Of a DNA stretch of 64,000 nucleotides, positions 25,401-40,400 are shown piece after piece. Numbering within the stretch: the stretch's first letter is position 1; the number at the start of each line of letters is the position of its first letter. The notes beneath the pieces were generated by a model that was given only the letters and a program-made list of their open reading frames with translations, was not told the origin of the DNA and did no database searches. A program made the position numbers and the translations under genes. Source of the stretch: Aquila chrysaetos chrysaetos (lineage: Eukaryota > Chordata > Aves > Accipitriformes > Accipitridae); the NCBI RefSeq assembly GCF_900496995.4, contig NC_044027.1, positions 9,944,743-10,008,742 on the forward strand, given 5' to 3'.

Positions 25401-28400
25401 GTGTGACTCTTGCTGCAAGCCCTGCCTGGAGCTTGGTCCCATCCTAGTAAAAGCACAGACGGCTCCCTCGTGGATGGGGTGCACAGAAGCGAGTCTCAAG
25501 CATAGCTCTAAAGGAGGGCAGGCACACTAGTTTCCAAACAGGTCAGAATTTCCCCCTCTGAATTTCTGTCCAGAGAAGTAGAAAGGAAAGAAGTTTCTTG
25601 AAACTGAAAGTTGGCTTCACATACCAAAGTGGTTGAAGATCCACGTGAAACGCTGCTGCTGTCTCCTCCAGCCTTCTGCTCCTCTGCAACCTCTTTGCAT
25701 TCCCCGTCTGATACTGAGAGGGGTAGATATTAGGACAGGAGGCTGTGAATGCTGGCAGTGCGGCTGAGGTGGGTGGCTGGCATGGAGATATTCATAGAGA
25801 GCTGTGAGGTCTGCCTTTCTCTGCCAAATACTTAAGTTTCCTGCAGTGCCTCCTGTACTGCTGTCTGATCTGGCTGTTCCCAGCACACAGGGGCATTTGC
25901 ATCTGCCGTACTGGCTTGGGAGAAAGAGGCCAGTCCCTCAGTACGCTATGGTGGTACATGGTCGCTCCCCTTGCACGAGGACCCGAGGGCTGGCATCGCC
26001 AACCCCTGCTCCGTGTGCGGCAGCAGGCGGTGTGTGGAGCAGTTCTGCTGAGCCATGCTACCTGTTTAGGATGGGGCAAGAGACTGGGCTCCCCAAACTG
26101 GTCTGAGGTACAACTTTCTCCTTCCCTGCTTCCTCCATAACCACTATCAAGGGATATTGCCTGTCCCAGGCTCAGCCTGGGCTGTTCCTGCAGGAAGCCC
26201 GTGGGTGTGTTGGTTGGCAGCCTGGCCCCAGTGCCTCCAGCAGGGAGGCTGGGGTAGGTGGCACGGTGTGGGCGGCAATAGTTGTGCAGCCATACGCCCC
26301 TGCCAGGCTGCGTGTATGGGCTCTGTGCTGCTTGGCTGTTAACAGTGCAACCAGTTCTGCCTTTGTGGGCTCTCAAGGCAGAGTAATCCCATTCCTCCCC
26401 ACCTCTCTTCCCAGGCTGTTTGGGTGGCACAGCACTGGGACCTACATCAATCTGAAGCTTAAAAAGACCTCCAAACTCACCCTTTTTTTGCAAGAGGCAG
26501 TTTTGGAGAAAAGGGATGCTGAGGAATTCCTTTCTGGAGCGTGTTTGGTGAGCAGTGAGGTGGTCATGGCAGTAGTAGTGTGGTGGGGATTGGGGTGACG
26601 GGCTAGATGGGGTGCAGCCCATCAGTTGGGCCCTGCGTGCAGATGCTGCAATGTTTCGTGCCTGTTGCTAAGGAGCTGCGGTTGCCTTTGGCAGCAGGAC
26701 TGGCAGATCCAAGGCACAGACTTCGTGGCGTGTGGTTATCCCCTTCCTGCAGCCCGTGTGGCCTTGTTCGCTGGTGAGTTTTCCACCTGCAGCCCAACGT
26801 GTGCAAAGACCGGCTTGTTAAACATGCTCAACTGGGGATTTGATTCCAGATGTTCGAGATGACCCCCTTTCTCTGAGGGCAGCCAGCATGCTGATAAAAC
26901 ACTGTGATGCTATAAATAAACCTGTCAGCTCTACAAGGGAGAAGAGCCTTCGGATTGAACAGGAGTTTGTTCTAACAGGAGCCCAAGAGTTTGCTTTCTT
27001 CTCTTGGGATGTATGTTGACCCCTGATTTTGGGGAAGAGCTGGAAAATGTAGGTTTCCCTGTTGCTCTCAACCTGATGGAAAAAAGTGCTTGCAGAGGGG
27101 AGAGGATTGATCTGCCTGGGAAAGGACTCGGAGAAGGTTTGCTACTCTGCTTTTCTACAGGCACACACCTGCCTAGTCTCACTTTGGAGACTTCTGTGTT
27201 TGCTAGAATGAGGACATCCTCTGTGTATTGATACTACTTGCATGGATGTGACCCTCCTCACGCTGGGTTGGACTCTTGGCTAAAATAACTTGTGTGTAGC
27301 CATAATAATGGCTGTGGGTCACTTTGCCCATGTACCAGAGCTGTCACTCCCCTGTTGTTGCTACAGGTGGAGTTTTTACAGGCTGCATTGAGGAGCTCAT
27401 CTGGCCTTCCCGCAGCGCGGGGCTGTATTGGGTGGGTCTGGGCTTCCTGCAAGTTGTGTGGGAGACCCAGCTGGATCCTCCTGCCTTAGTCTGACAGCAG
27501 GCAAATACAGCCCTGTTGCTACAGCCAGGGAGAACAGGCACTTCTGGCCCTTCGGATGGTTTTTGCTGAGCTTGGGCTTGCAGGGCTGGCTCTGCTGTCC
27601 TGGAAATCAACCCTCTGAAAGGTCAGGGCCAGGAAGGGAGGGACCGTCCCTTCCACCGCTGTGAGTGATTTGGCTGGTCCAGCCTCTTGAAGGGTGCAGA
27701 GGGCAAGTGCCAACCTGGGGAAGGAATGGCTGAGCAGCAGATCTTGCTCCTGGAGGCTAAATGATGCTAAAGCTTGTGCCACTGCAGAGGGGGCTGCAGG
27801 GTGGTCCTGAGCCCCAGCTGGGCTTGTATGTGGCAGGACCACTGCCTGCAGGCAGCAGCACAGGGACAAAGATGGGTCAAACTGTAGCGACATCTTAATA
27901 TTTCACTGGGAGCCTGTCCACAGCCTCTGAGCAGAGAGCTGTATTGGGTGTGACTTGTGTGATGGGCTGGCAGGCTGCGGAAGGTGGGGTGTCCCCTTGG
28001 GTCGTGGGCAGCAGCAGCCAAGTCCTCCGTGTGCTGGAGGCTGCTGGTGGCATGGGAGATGCTGCTCGACGTGTGTCAGCTCCAGACAAGGCATCTCCTG
28101 GAGCCTGGCTACGGGCTTGGGTTTGAGTTGAGATGGAAAGCATGAACTACTCTTCTAGACAATTCCTCTCCTTCCACATTAGAGGCCGAATCCCCTTCCT
28201 GCCCCTGTGCTGGGCTCTTGGGAAGGAAGAAGATAAAAACCTCCCCAGACAATCCTTAACTGTGTGCCAAACCTGCCACTGCCTCCAGCATTTGGTGTAA
28301 GCTCTACTCTTTCCTCACTGGCTTGTGAAATGCCTGAGACTGTGTCTCAAGAACTGACAGGATGGACCCAGAAGGATGGGGACACCTGACAATTAATTAG

Positions 28401-31400
28401 GAGCTGTTGGTTTAATTAGTAGTGTCTCAGTATATTCATGCATGAGGGCTGGATGCTGAGGGGGTAGCATATCTTGTGAGCTTCCAGCCTTCCTGCTTAG
28501 AGGACATGAGCCCTTTGTGTCTGAGGTTGTACTGGTGCGTTTCTGTGTAAAGGCCATCAGTACAAAGGCCTCATCCTGCCCCTCTTTGGGGTCTTAGCTT
28601 CCTAAGTGTCCAGTTTTCATGGAGCTTTTCTAGCAATTACCCCATCTCTACAAACTGGTTGAGAGTAACTTGCTCGATCTGTGGGTCTTGCTGTCTCCCA
28701 GGCTTTCCATTTTCCCAGCACCATCTGGTCCCACTTTGTGGGCAGTGTGGGTAACTCCAAACCCATCATCTTCATCCAGATCCAGGGCAGGGGCTTTACA
28801 GGTCCAGAAGATCTCAGAGCGTATCAAAACTTGTGATCGTTGTTGAACCCCGAGGTTTCACGCCAAGGTGAAGCTGTGGTGCTGTGTGGTGAGGTGGTCT
28901 CCTCCTGCTGCTGCGACAGCCCATCAGTCTGTCGAGGGCAGGTCCCCACTGCAATCGGTCGGGGAGTGGTCAGGGCTCAGGGCGACCCATCTCGCCCTTC
29001 TCCCAGGGCCGTTTCTGGCCCCTGGGGCATGCGGGGCCAGGTAGGGGGGAAGGTGGCTCATTCCCAGCTCATGGGATGCTCTTCGTCCCTGTAGCTCTGG
29101 GCGTACAGATGGCAGTTTGAGGGAATCTAATTAAAACGTGGTGATAGCTGCCTGCTGCGGCTGTGATGGAGAGGCATGAGGAAAGGGGGCTCTGGCTTCC
29201 CGTGGTTGGTTTCCATGAAACGAAGACTTTTCTGATGCAGACTCGCTCATGTCCCACAGCACTTTCTCCCCCTCTGCTCCCCTGTTTTCTGGATCTAGGT
29301 GTGCACAAGTTTTCCAAAGGGTAACTCAGTCCCCAGGTACCCTCTAAGCCCATTACGAATGTGCGCCCTGGTCCCTTGTGCTGCATGCCGTCACTGCAGA
29401 CGCACAGGGTGGCTTTGCCATCCGTCTCATCCCATGCTCACAGGGCTGGGCACCCCGTTCCCTGCAGCAGGGATGGCTGGAGCCTCTGGGTCCAACAGAC
29501 ATCGCCGAGCCCATGTGCTGACTTGAGTAGGCTTCAGCTGGCAAAAACCCAGGGCTATTCGTAAGTGCCGTTTCAGACCTTGGTCGCCAGCCCTTCGGCT
29601 GTCCTTGTCGAGGAAGGTGAACGACAGGACAGTCTGTTTGTCTTGTGTAAGCTGCTGCCAAATGCAACAGCCGCCACCCCAGACTGTTGTAGCTTTTTGC
29701 TGCTTCCCCTCCCCACCCTAGAAAACCTAAACCAACCAAGCTGTCAACATCTCCTTCCCTCCACCGCTGTCTGTTGCCTGTACCTGTTGTAGCAGGTTTG
29801 TGACATAGATGGGTCTTGAAGCTGGAGGGGGACACTTGGGACTGGGGCTGGCCCTGCTGCAAAGCGCAGGGTGGCTGGTGACTCTGCTCAGTACATGACT
29901 GGATTTTGGAAGTGGGGATGTGTGCATACAACCTGCTGCTGGCAGGGGAAAGGGGGATGCGTGTCCTCTGCTTTCCTTTTGCCCAAGGTGCAATGCCAGC
30001 TCACCCAAGGAAGGCAGCTCACTGGGTCACCAGAAAAAGTAATTTGAAGTCTACGGCTGCTCTCCTTAAATCACCTTGGAAGAAGGCAGACGTGCCCAGC
30101 TCCTGGCATCTCTATTTTTACTTTGTGCAGAGATGGATATGGCTGAGCTGTCTCCTTTTATTTCCAGCATTTGGCGCATGCTGTAGTGCATTGCTAAAGA
30201 TGTGTCTGGCTGGATGCGAAGCTGCCTGCTTCCCTGAATCCCCAGGGGACTGCAGGGGTGAAGGGCCCTTGTCTTTTGCATGGCTTTGTAATTCACTTCT
30301 CGTCTGCTTGCTCTTTGCCTCCCCCTTCCACTTCCCTTGCAGGTTTTTTGACTTTTTTTTTTTTTTCTGTATTCAAAGCAGCCTGGGTAAACAGGGAGCA
30401 GGAGCATGGTAACTGGGGCCACTGGTAGCACTGGATTCCAGAAGCATTTTTAATGGGTTTCTAATAACTGAAACTGGCCTGTTCTGATGTAAAAACTTTT
30501 CTTATTTGCTGTATCTGCAGCTTGTCACAGAGATCGCCTGGAAGGGAGGCCTTGGAAAGGCTCAGACTGCGCATTTCGCTTCCTGACAGTCAGGCTGACA
30601 AGCTTTGCACCTCAGGTGGCTCTAGTTGCAGCAGCTCTGATGGTGCCAGTTTGCCAGACCTGTCCCGCCGACACCGTTTTTAGCTTGCAGCTGCCCCCAG
30701 CACCACGTGCCCAAGTTGTGCCTGTCAGCTGCCCCGTGTACCTCCTCCTGCTTGTGGGCTGGAGCCTGTACACGACAGCTGGGCAAGTCCCCAGTATCTT
30801 CCTCTGCCCATGGGATGCTCGTGGAGAGGCTGATTTCATGGTTAGCTGGTCCAAAACCTGGTTAGGAATAAGATAAATGGTTTGACCTGTTGCACTGTGT
30901 GCCTCAAACCTCTTGGATAACCTGAGGGGAATGAGAGCCCTGTGGGGATGTGGCTGTGGGGGTGAAATGGGAGGGGGGGGTCCTCTGGCTGCCCTGGACC
31001 CACTGCCCCCAGCATTGCCCACGCTGTGGGGGCCTGGGGACTGCTGGCTCCTCCAAGAGCCGGGGGGATGAGCTGGGACATGCAATCCCCATATTTAGCC
31101 ACAGCCCTGCTCCCAGCCACAGGGCAATGCATCTGCTCAGAGCTGTCATCCGTCCTGTTTCTCCCCCAGTGAGGCGGGGGGAAGCTCATGTTTCTGGAGT
31201 AGGTTGGAGAAGATGCTCCATAACAAATCCTCTGCCACCTGAACTGCTCTGAGGCTTGTCCTACATCCAGTGACTTGGTGTGCCTGGTAACAGTACACTG
31301 GGGGCTTTGGAGAGCGTAGAGGAAAAGGGGAGAGTTTCTCCATTGCTGTGACATTGCCTTCAAGCTTTTCAGCTTAAAATGTTGCTTTCTGCCCCTTTGG

Positions 31401-34400
31401 TTGCCCTCAGGCACCTGGAATGGCAGCTCCAGGGTGGGTGATGGCCAGGAACGTGGCTGGAGAGGGCTGCCCTGGGTGGGGGTGCAGGACTGGGACCCCT
31501 GAGAGCCCTGGAGCTCTCCCTCCAGGAACCGTCCCTCCTCTGCAGGCACAGGCTGGCTGTGACCACACCAGTTTGGGATGTTCGTTAATTGAGAAGTCTT
31601 GGAGCTGACAGCTCCTGTGCCTGCGATGGAGAACTCGTTAGCTAGTTGCAGTGAGACTTTTAGACATGGTCTGACTTTAGCCTTAATGGTGGGTTATAGG
31701 GGGGTCCATCATTGCAGCAGGGACCACCAGCCAAGGGTTGGCTCTGAGTATCAGGCTGCAAACCCACTGCCTTTGGTTCCTGAGTCTCTGTCTGCCGTGG
31801 GAAGGGAGATGGGCCATGACGTGTATGTGCTTGAACATGCCCACCCACCTGCCTCCCAGGAACAGGAGTGCCTCAGCACCGCAATGCAGCAAGCAGGCTT
31901 GAATTAAAGACCGTCATCCCCTTATCTGGGCATTGCAACAGATGGTGGTGATCTGTAAACTTCTGTGGCGAAGGGAGGCTGAGGGGGAGCCTGTTCAGGG
32001 GCTGTTGCTCCTGAAGGATGTGAATGTTCTCCAGTCCTTGGTTGGGCTTTTCTTGCTTGTATCTTCCATGTGAAAATGTGGGAGTAGAGTGGTTGAGTCT
32101 GGGCTTGATTTGACTTGAGCCATCCAAGTTATTTGGGCTAACTCGGAGCAGGACAGGCTCGTCATGAGCCCAGGGAAGTGGCAGTATGTCTGAGGTGGGA
32201 GCCTGAGAGCTGGTACCAACGTGTGGGTAGGCAGGGTGCCACCCTGCTAAAACCGCTCCCTGCTCCTTCTAATGCTAAAAGCCCTATGTGGTTTTGGCTC
32301 TGCCATCTGGGAAGAGAGAGGATTGGATGTCACCTGGGGGTGTGCAGGGGGTTCGGTGTGATGGTTTGCTTCGGGATGGGACCTGTGTCTGCTCAGACCA
32401 TGTGTGCTGTGTGCCATGGTGTGGGCAGCTCCTGTTTTGGGCCATGCTCTCCTGTTCTTCCCTGCCTTGGAAGTGCCGATGCACATCACAGACACAAACA
32501 AGCAAGCTGATGTGTCAGCCTTGCTGCTGTATTGATGCTTGGTTAATGAGAGTTGTCATCTGGAGCTGCTTATCCTTCGCCCTTGAGTATAAAACAGCAC
32601 TTCGACTGTAACAGGCTCTGGTGCTCAAAGTCATGATCAGGCTTTGAAGGTATAGCAGGAGATCTGATGGGGGGAGGCTGTTCTTCGTTGTGGGATTAGA
32701 GACTTTAAGTCCTGAGGAGCCCCTTCTATGTGAATGCACGTAGCAAAGCACCGGTAAGGGGACTGGGGTAAGAACTATGCATTCCCCTTGCAGAGGGGGC
32801 TGGATTTGGGTTTCTTTCCACCCTGTCTTGAGTCAGTGTGGAGGACAAGGTCACACTCGCCAGGCAGGTGCTCTGAAGAGCTCTTTGAGGTGGTTGCAAG
32901 CAGCATCGCCTGCACCCCTCAGTGTTTGGGTAGGTGGGTAGAGGTGGCGAGATTAGCATGGCTGAGAAGGCTTGTGGAGTGGGGAGGGGGAGAGCTCTTA
33001 AGCCAATGCAAATTGGCCACCCGCCTCCCAGGTAAATGCTTCCTGTGAGATGCAGCTTGAATACAGGGGAGCAGATGGGTGAAATGGGAAAGGAGTCTGT
33101 CTGGTAGTTCCTGCCACCTTCTTGCCAGCAGAACTATTCACCTGGCAAATCTGGTGAGGGAGTTCTGTGGGATCCATTAAAGCTGTTGCAAAATCTGGTG
33201 AGAATCAGGACAGGAGATGTTCAGGTTGGGGTAGCCTGAAGGCCCAGTTTGTGCTGTGATAGGTCTGCCTGTATCCTCCCTGTGTGGGGGTAGTGCCGCA
33301 GATCATCTCCTGCTGTGTAACAAGGCCATACTGTTGTGTTTGTCTGTGTCAGTGGTCCAGTGTCGACATTGGAGCTTGATTTCAACCTGCTGTGAATTGG
33401 CCAAGACTAACTGAAAATGTCTTGTGGGTAGCTCTTCTGAAAGCCACATAGCTCTTCTGAAAGCCATGCTACAGGGTGAGCTCTGGGGTGACTTTCCCAA
33501 GGTAAGGCACAAACATAGCTCAAATTACTCTCCTTGCTTTGGGAGGGTCAGATGGCATCTCAGATGCTTCCAGACCTTGCTGTGTGGCTTTACTGTGAGC
33601 TCTGTGTCTCTAACAGGAAGAGGAAGCCACTCACTTGAAGTGGTGTCTGGCTGCTGAGAAGCAACGTGCTTATCAACGTGGTCAGAGGTCCTGATGTAGG
33701 GCAAAGTGCTTCTGCTGCAATCCTTGGAAGTAGAGATGGACGCCAGGACACGGGAGCAGGCTTCCAGGGACTGGGGATGTCCTGTGAGGGTGGATGGGCT
33801 GTAAACTCAAGCAGCAGCTGAGCTTGTTCAGGCTGCACTGTGGGGTCCAGCTCTCTGCTGCTCCTGCAGACAGGGCTATACACCTTGTTTAGCTGGCTAA
33901 CAGGCTTGTGCCAAACATCTCTCTCCTCCCAGGGATGGTGGGATGGATGCTTGGCGGGATGCCTGGCTCCTTATGGGATGAGAGGCAGCAGAGCCCTCTG
34001 CCATTCATCCCTGTCTGGACAGGAACGCCTGAGTGTATCGGAGAGCATCGTTGCCACAAAGGCCTCTGCTGTCAGCCTGAGTGGCAAGGTTGATGCACAT
34101 ATTGGGAGGGGATATTTCTTCATTTGGGAGAAAACTAGAGAGAAGGTTACATCTCAGGGAGCTGAAATCCCTGCTGTTAGGGGCTTTCACAATGCAAGGA
34201 GGCCAGCTTGAGGACTTCAAGTGTGATAACATCTGGGGAGTAGCACTGGGGTAGCAGGGAGTGTGCAATAGCGCTGAGAGTAAGGGGAAAACATGCTTCT
34301 GAAATGAAAGCGTGACCCGATTCCTTTGTTGCATTTTTCCACCCTGTGTGTGTTTTCATCAGGCACTGCTCCTGCACAAGTCCATATACAGTACCTGAAG

Positions 34401-37400
34401 CAAGTCTGAACCTGAGGTTTTGCTTTCTCCCAGTGCTTACGTGTGTACTTTCTCTCAACAGCCATCAAAGTGAGCTGCATTGGATCCTGTGGGGTGTCTA
34501 ACAAGATCAATGATACAGCATGGACCGTGGAGGAGCAATATTTTAACAGCACGCTGTCTCTGGCAGACAAAGGTAAGGTCCACAAAGGCATGGTGGAGAT
34601 CTGTGATTCTGAGATGGTCCACAGAAATGTATCACCAAGACTTCAGCATCTTCTCGATGTGAAAAACCCCTTCACAGGCTGCCTTGGCCTGTGCACAGAG
34701 GATGGGAGCCAATATTAGAGACTACAAGAGCTTAGAAGGAGCTGCGCAGAGAGGCATCCTGAATAGCTCCAGAACTTGGCAGCCACCCTGCAAACACTGC
34801 TTGCATCCAAGCTCCTGAAACAGAGCTGCCAGCAGCGACTTCTCTGCTGTTTCAAGGCCCTGTGGGTTCACTCTGCTCCACTTCCTATGTGTGTTGTCTA
34901 TGGTGGTCACAAAACGCTGATCAAAGCTGGTCAACAGAAGCCAGTTGCAGGCTGGGAGTAGTTTGCACTGAAAGGGATGTGGAGGTGTCACTCGTCCTCC
35001 AAGAGAAATGTTGAGAGCCTGGCAGGCACAGCCTAGGACAGTTACCACCACACCCCCTGCAAGCCAAGATGCCTAGAGATAGCGACGGGTTTGTATTATA
35101 CTGCAGAGTAAAGTGACACCAGCAGCCTCTGGGGAATCTGGGCTCGAATGAATGCTGTCTTTCTGCTGTTAAATAGGTCAGCCTTACCACAAATAATTCA
35201 TGCTGTGCCCTGGCTCCTGTTGAAATCAAGATGTGCCAGTATTCACCTGCTGAAGGCAGTGGCTGTAGCAGTAACTGTAATGTGGCAAAAGCCCAGGGTA
35301 GCAGGAGCTCAGCCCTCTGATGCTGTTTTAGCTAATAACAGGAAATGGGTAAAACTGAAGTGGCAGTTTCTGCTAGCTCAGCAATTTTTCAAGCAGAGCT
35401 TTTAGCATTGAGGGGAGACTGACCTCATCCTCACAGCAACTGGCAAGAGTGCTGCTTGCTCTCAGGTCCCAGAGAAGGGAGACAGCTGGCTGTCTTGCCT
35501 CTTGGCTTGGCTCATAGCCCAGGGGCTGCAGTTGGAGGTAAACTGCCTGGGAGGGCAACGAGAAATGTTCCTGCCTGATTTTGGATGCAACGCTGAGCAC
35601 AGCCAGCAAGCCCAGCTGTGAATGTTGGGGTGGCAAAATCCCAGTGGCTTTATAAGGTGCTGCAGGCCATTGAGCTTAGATGAGTTGGGAGCTGGAGGCT
35701 GCGAATGATTGTGGACTTCTGGAGAGGTTTAAACCTGCAACTGCACTGAAAAATGCACCTTCCAACTTTTGTTTCTAATATTTAATGATTCAAGGGAGAG
35801 CTGTGATATTGTGGTCGGTCTGTCCTAGTGAAGCTGACCAGTAGCAAAAGCCAACCAGGAGATAGGAGTGGAAAGAGGTGGGTGTGCTGTTCATTGGTTT
35901 TGCGGCCCCTGGGAGATTTTGATAGCCGCTTCGGCAGTCAGCTCTTGTGAGATTGCCCTTGGGAGCCATCCCCTTGACAACTAGGACCAGTGTGGACTGG
36001 GAAGGATGGGAGTAAAATGCATTGATGACTGCACGCTTTCATGGCTCTGATGTGTCTCCTTTGAAGGCCTGAATTCCAAAGAAACCCAAAATTTGGTTTC
36101 CCAGCTCTTAAACTGTTCATGGAAAGCCCTAGTCTTTTGGCACTTCATTTTCTGGGACCCAGACTCTTGTATCTTGCTCAGCGCAGTGCTGCTATCTGTC
36201 AACTGCTGGTATTGCAAACTCTGCCAGCCTGAGACTTGAGTGGGTGTCCGAGGCAGGGGCGGCAGGGCTGGGCTGCTCGCTCTGTGATGGAGCCAGTGGT
36301 GGAGCTGGCAGGTGCCCAGCTGCGTGCCTGCGGTGTGATCGGGACAAAACAGGCCAGCTGACGTCTTCCAGAGCTACTGCAGCTCCAGGCAAGTGAGGTG
36401 AGAAATGGTAGTGCATAACTTGTCAGAGACGTAGTGAACTGAAGGGAAAATCTGTCCTGTAGGACTGTAGAGTCCTGCGCTCGAAAGCTGAGTTCTGTTG
36501 TAGTGTCGTTACTGTCCTGTCTTGCAAAGCTACAGTGCAATTACGGGGAAAAGCCTGGTCCCAGCTACCAGCAGTCAGTCTGGAGCAGCGTGCCAGGTCG
36601 TTACAGTCACTGACCTGTGCTATTCTGCTTTTTGTGTCAAAGTGGACACAACTGCTGGGAGCTCTCAGCCTCCGGCTCCCAGCTGCAGCGAAGCAGATAC
36701 GGAGAGGGCAGGCAGTCCCTGTGTGTGAGATCGCAGCCAAGGGCAGCACCTGTGGGGCATTTGCGCTTTATGTGACTGGTACGAGCTGAGGAGTTATCAT
36801 CCTGGACTTGCCGTGTTTGTCCCATGCCCTTCTTCCTGTGCCCCAAGGATGCAGGGGAGCAAGCGATGGAACGTGGGTGGGAGAGGGCAGTATCGATGCT
36901 GCCTTTAGACCCGAGTCCTCCACCAGAGACAGCTTTGAAACTGTCCCTTGCAATTGCTGTGCTGGCCCGTGCGGATATGGAAACAAAAGCCCTGGGGGCT
37001 GGCACCGCTCCAGCCTTCGGCGCGGGGAAGCGAGATAGCTGTCTGCTCTCGCAGCCTTTGCTGTGACAGTGATGCATGTCCGGGCTGGCAGAGCAGCAGA
37101 GAAGCCAGGCTGCTTCTCTGTGACTCTGCCCCCACGCGTGCCTGTCTTTGCCTGTCTGTCTGTCTGCCTCCTTTGATGGGGCCGCTGGCAGGGCGGCGTC
37201 CTGGCATGGCACAGCCCTGCAGCAAGGCAGCGGCTGCAGTTTGCTAGGGGAGTTGTGCAGTGGCCTTTTGGACATGAGCGGCAGGGCAGGGCCTTGGTGC
37301 AGACTCAGCCACGGTGTTTTTAGGCTCTCCAGGAACAGCTCTCAGCTGCCACGGCCTTTCCTGAACAGACCGTGAAGGAGCTTCAGATAGATGGACCCTT

Positions 37401-40400
37401 GGTGCCAGCTCTGCTCAAAGCAGAGCTGTCCCTTTCCCTGCAGCTCTAGCCAAGAGTGTTCAGCAGGGACGGGCTGCTCCGGTGTCCGGCAGAAAAGCGG
37501 TTTGAGGTGCAGCTGCCTCTGGGGAGCCGCACACAGTGCTCGTGGGTGCTCCCTGGGGTGCCTCCCTCTAGGTCTGACACCTGACTGGGAGGGGAAACTG
37601 AGGCAGTCTTGCGCTCTTGGGACGCAGGGCGTTGAGCTGGGCCATGCTCTCCGATGGGTGATGGATGGCAGGAGCCCAGGGTGCAGGTGAATTAAGGGAG
37701 TCGAAGTGTTCTGAGCGACCCCCAAAGGAGCACGGGGCCAGCCTGCACTGCCGGTGCAAGACTCCTTCCCTGGCCAGTGTTGGATAGCTGCTGGCAAAAA
37801 GCAGCGAGCGCCGTGAGCAAAGGTTACTGCGGCTGCAGACAAATACTGCAGTGGCGTATGGGACGGTCCTGCCATGTATGTAAAGGTGCATACATGCCTA
37901 TTGCTTCAGGTGAGGGCTGGCTGTGCCCACCCTTCCTTCTCACACCCTGAAAAGCAAACAGCAGGAGGGAGGGTAGGGACCATGGGAGGCCCCGTGGTTC
38001 AGGTGGGGGAGCTGCCTTTCTGCAGTGCTGGAAGAGCATCTTACCCACAAAGGGGGATGTCACCTTCTAGCAGCACAAATGGAAAATGAATGGAGGAAGG
38101 GGGGGAATTTGCTTCTGCTGCGGAGGACTCTTCTGTTCCTGTGTTCCCCTCCCCTTACAGCAATGCTGTTACCTCTCCTTTTTGAACCTGTGTGTTAAAA
38201 AAACCAAAGCAAGGGAGAGCAGCGTGTCCCTGCGGTACTGGGGGGAGGCAGCAGCCAGGCTGTGCCCTGGGACTGGGCCAGAGGAGAGGGTGATGCCAGG
38301 CTCCCCGCTGGCATCATCCCTAGCGCTCTTGCAGAGGGCTCATCCAGCCCTATAGCGTCAGCTCGGGTTGAGGGGGGATCCCAGGTGTCCCCAAGGCCGC
38401 ACAGCCAGTGTGTCTCCATCTTGGCCCTGGTGAGCGGCTTGTGCTCCAGCGGGGTGGTGGCAGTGCTGGCACCTGGGGGATGGTGTGGGGAGGCAGGCTC
38501 AGCCTGAAAAACAACCCACCTCGCTCTCTCCCTTCCCACATCCTGAGCAGTAACTTTGAAAAACAGCGAGCTGTGCTCTTTGAGGGTACATGGGGGGAAG
38601 GGGAGGTTTGTAAAACTACTGGCGCTTGGATTGCCCTTTAAGCATCTAAGAGCAACTCTGCACTTCTCCGCCCTCACACCTTTGCATTGAACTAAGTGAG
38701 GGGGCAGCTTGTCCTTTGTAGCATCAGCTGTTGCTTGTATTACATGCTTTTTTTTTTTTAAGGGTGTATGTTGTATGAGAAAAGAGGCAGGTCCTGAGAT
38801 AACCTAGGTACCTGCTTTGCAATGTAAGGCACTTATTGAAGGCACTTGGCCTCATCCTTAATTTCCCTTCTTGCCCTGCCTCAGAGCAGCATCCAGGGTG
38901 TGGAGGGCTCAGCCTTGCTGCTGGAGCATCTGCAGGTTGGTGACTGGTGTTTTTGCTGCAGAGGACCCTGCTTGTGTCTGTGCTGGTGCAGTGCTTGTCC
39001 CCGCTCGAGCAGTGCAGTGTCCGTGCTCTGGGAAAGCCTCTCGCTGGGACTGGCCAAGGCCGAGCAGCAAGCTGGAGGCAGCAGGCACCTGTGAGCTGCT
39101 GGGGGAGCTGGGGGATTGCGCAGGGTCGGTGCTGTAGCCTTGGCAATAACACACAGGCCAGCGGTTTAATGAACTCAGGCTTTTTACATAAAACCTGCTG
39201 TAAAGTGCTGAGTGTACCAGCTGGTCTGGAGCCTCTTGCTGCTCTGTTTGCTGGAGGATACAGTGCAGTGCCGGGGAGTTTGCTCAGCCCACATGTGGCT
39301 CTTGGGGGAGGTTCATTATTTGCCTCCCAGACGGGAGGCCAAGGCAGGATTTGCTTTTCCCACTTGGCCTGGGTTTGACTTGGACACTTGCTTCCTGGTG
39401 GTGTTTTTTCTTGGCTTCTCTTTTTGCAAAGAAATGCAATAGGGCTGGGAGGAACCTTGCAAGTGGGGGGTTGTTGGGTTTCTCTAGGTGTCCACAGTGC
39501 AGAAGATCAAGTATACCAGTTGCAGTGAGTACAAAATAGCACTGCTTGTACCGGCTGCTCTCAGACAGAGAGATGCTTCTCTTGATCCAATATAATGGAG
39601 CAATTCAGCTCTGTGGAGGCCTCCTGCTCTCTCCCCCTCCCCTGCTGCAGTTCTGGCCTTATTCAGCCAGAGAGGAGCAGGTCCATTGTGTGCCTGTACC
39701 CACATGGGGCTGTTTTCTTTGAACACCCTGTATCTCTGCACACACAGCTCTTGCCCTGCGGATGGTTTGTGCCTGCAAAGGTAGACTTTTGGTTTTTTCA
39801 TTCCCTTTAAATCCTACTTGTACCTGAGCTGAACCCATGTAGGGAGCTGGCTGTAATTTCCAGCTGACCTTACTTTTGGCAGCTTGTTAGTTATCTAGAA
39901 GACGCTGCGGGGAATTCCTGGCTGCTCCACGTGCTTCCTCTGCTGGCAGATTTCTTGCACAAAGTGCTAAAAAGGGGCAGCTGTGCATCACCTCTTCCCT
40001 GGGGTGGTTCTCTGCCGGCCTGGCACAACACCTTCACGGCCAACAGTTGGCACAGGATGATGATCTTGTCTTCCAACTGAATTTAAAAAGCTTAGTGACC
40101 TGACTAAGCAGGCATTGAGAGACTTAGGTCTCTTGTTCTGTGCTCAGGAATCACTGTGCAAGCAGGAGGTAGCGAAGCAGCAGGTGATGCTCCTGGACAG
40201 CCCCTGGCCAGGTGAGAGCAGGAGGGTGCCTGTGGGCAGCAGTGAGCCATTGAGGATGTGCTGGTGACGGCTCCTGGCCACACTGTGCTGCTGGGTTCAG
40301 GAGCCGTAACTGCAGGTTCAGCCCAGGAAAACCACATGGAAGGAGCTGCAATTGCCTTGGGTCACAGCAGCTTCCTCAGCACTTCCCAATTTCTTGCCTC

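Larger units (their letters stand above)
16176..34461 (+). other. ARRDC1: ARRDC1 intron 1 (18.3 kb)
   Basis: GTGAGC donor and a CTCAACAG acceptor. It begins inside the CpG island and has a run of 17 C at 16607-16623 followed by CA-rich sequence. No nested gene, tRNA or recognisable transposon was found on either strand; the open frames look like GC-rich noise. AT-rich, possibly regulatory patches occur near 19.3-20.0 kb and 22.37-22.5 kb. Human ARRDC1 is about 10 kb in total, so this intron is unusually long, especially for a bird. Confidence 0.85.

Noticed and set aside
25792-26622. 276-codon minus strand open frame in ARRDC1 intron 1
   Set aside because: No recognisable domain, no exon context, and a composition rich in Ser, Pro, Arg and Cys typical of chance frames in GC-rich DNA. 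Other frames of similar size occur nearby.
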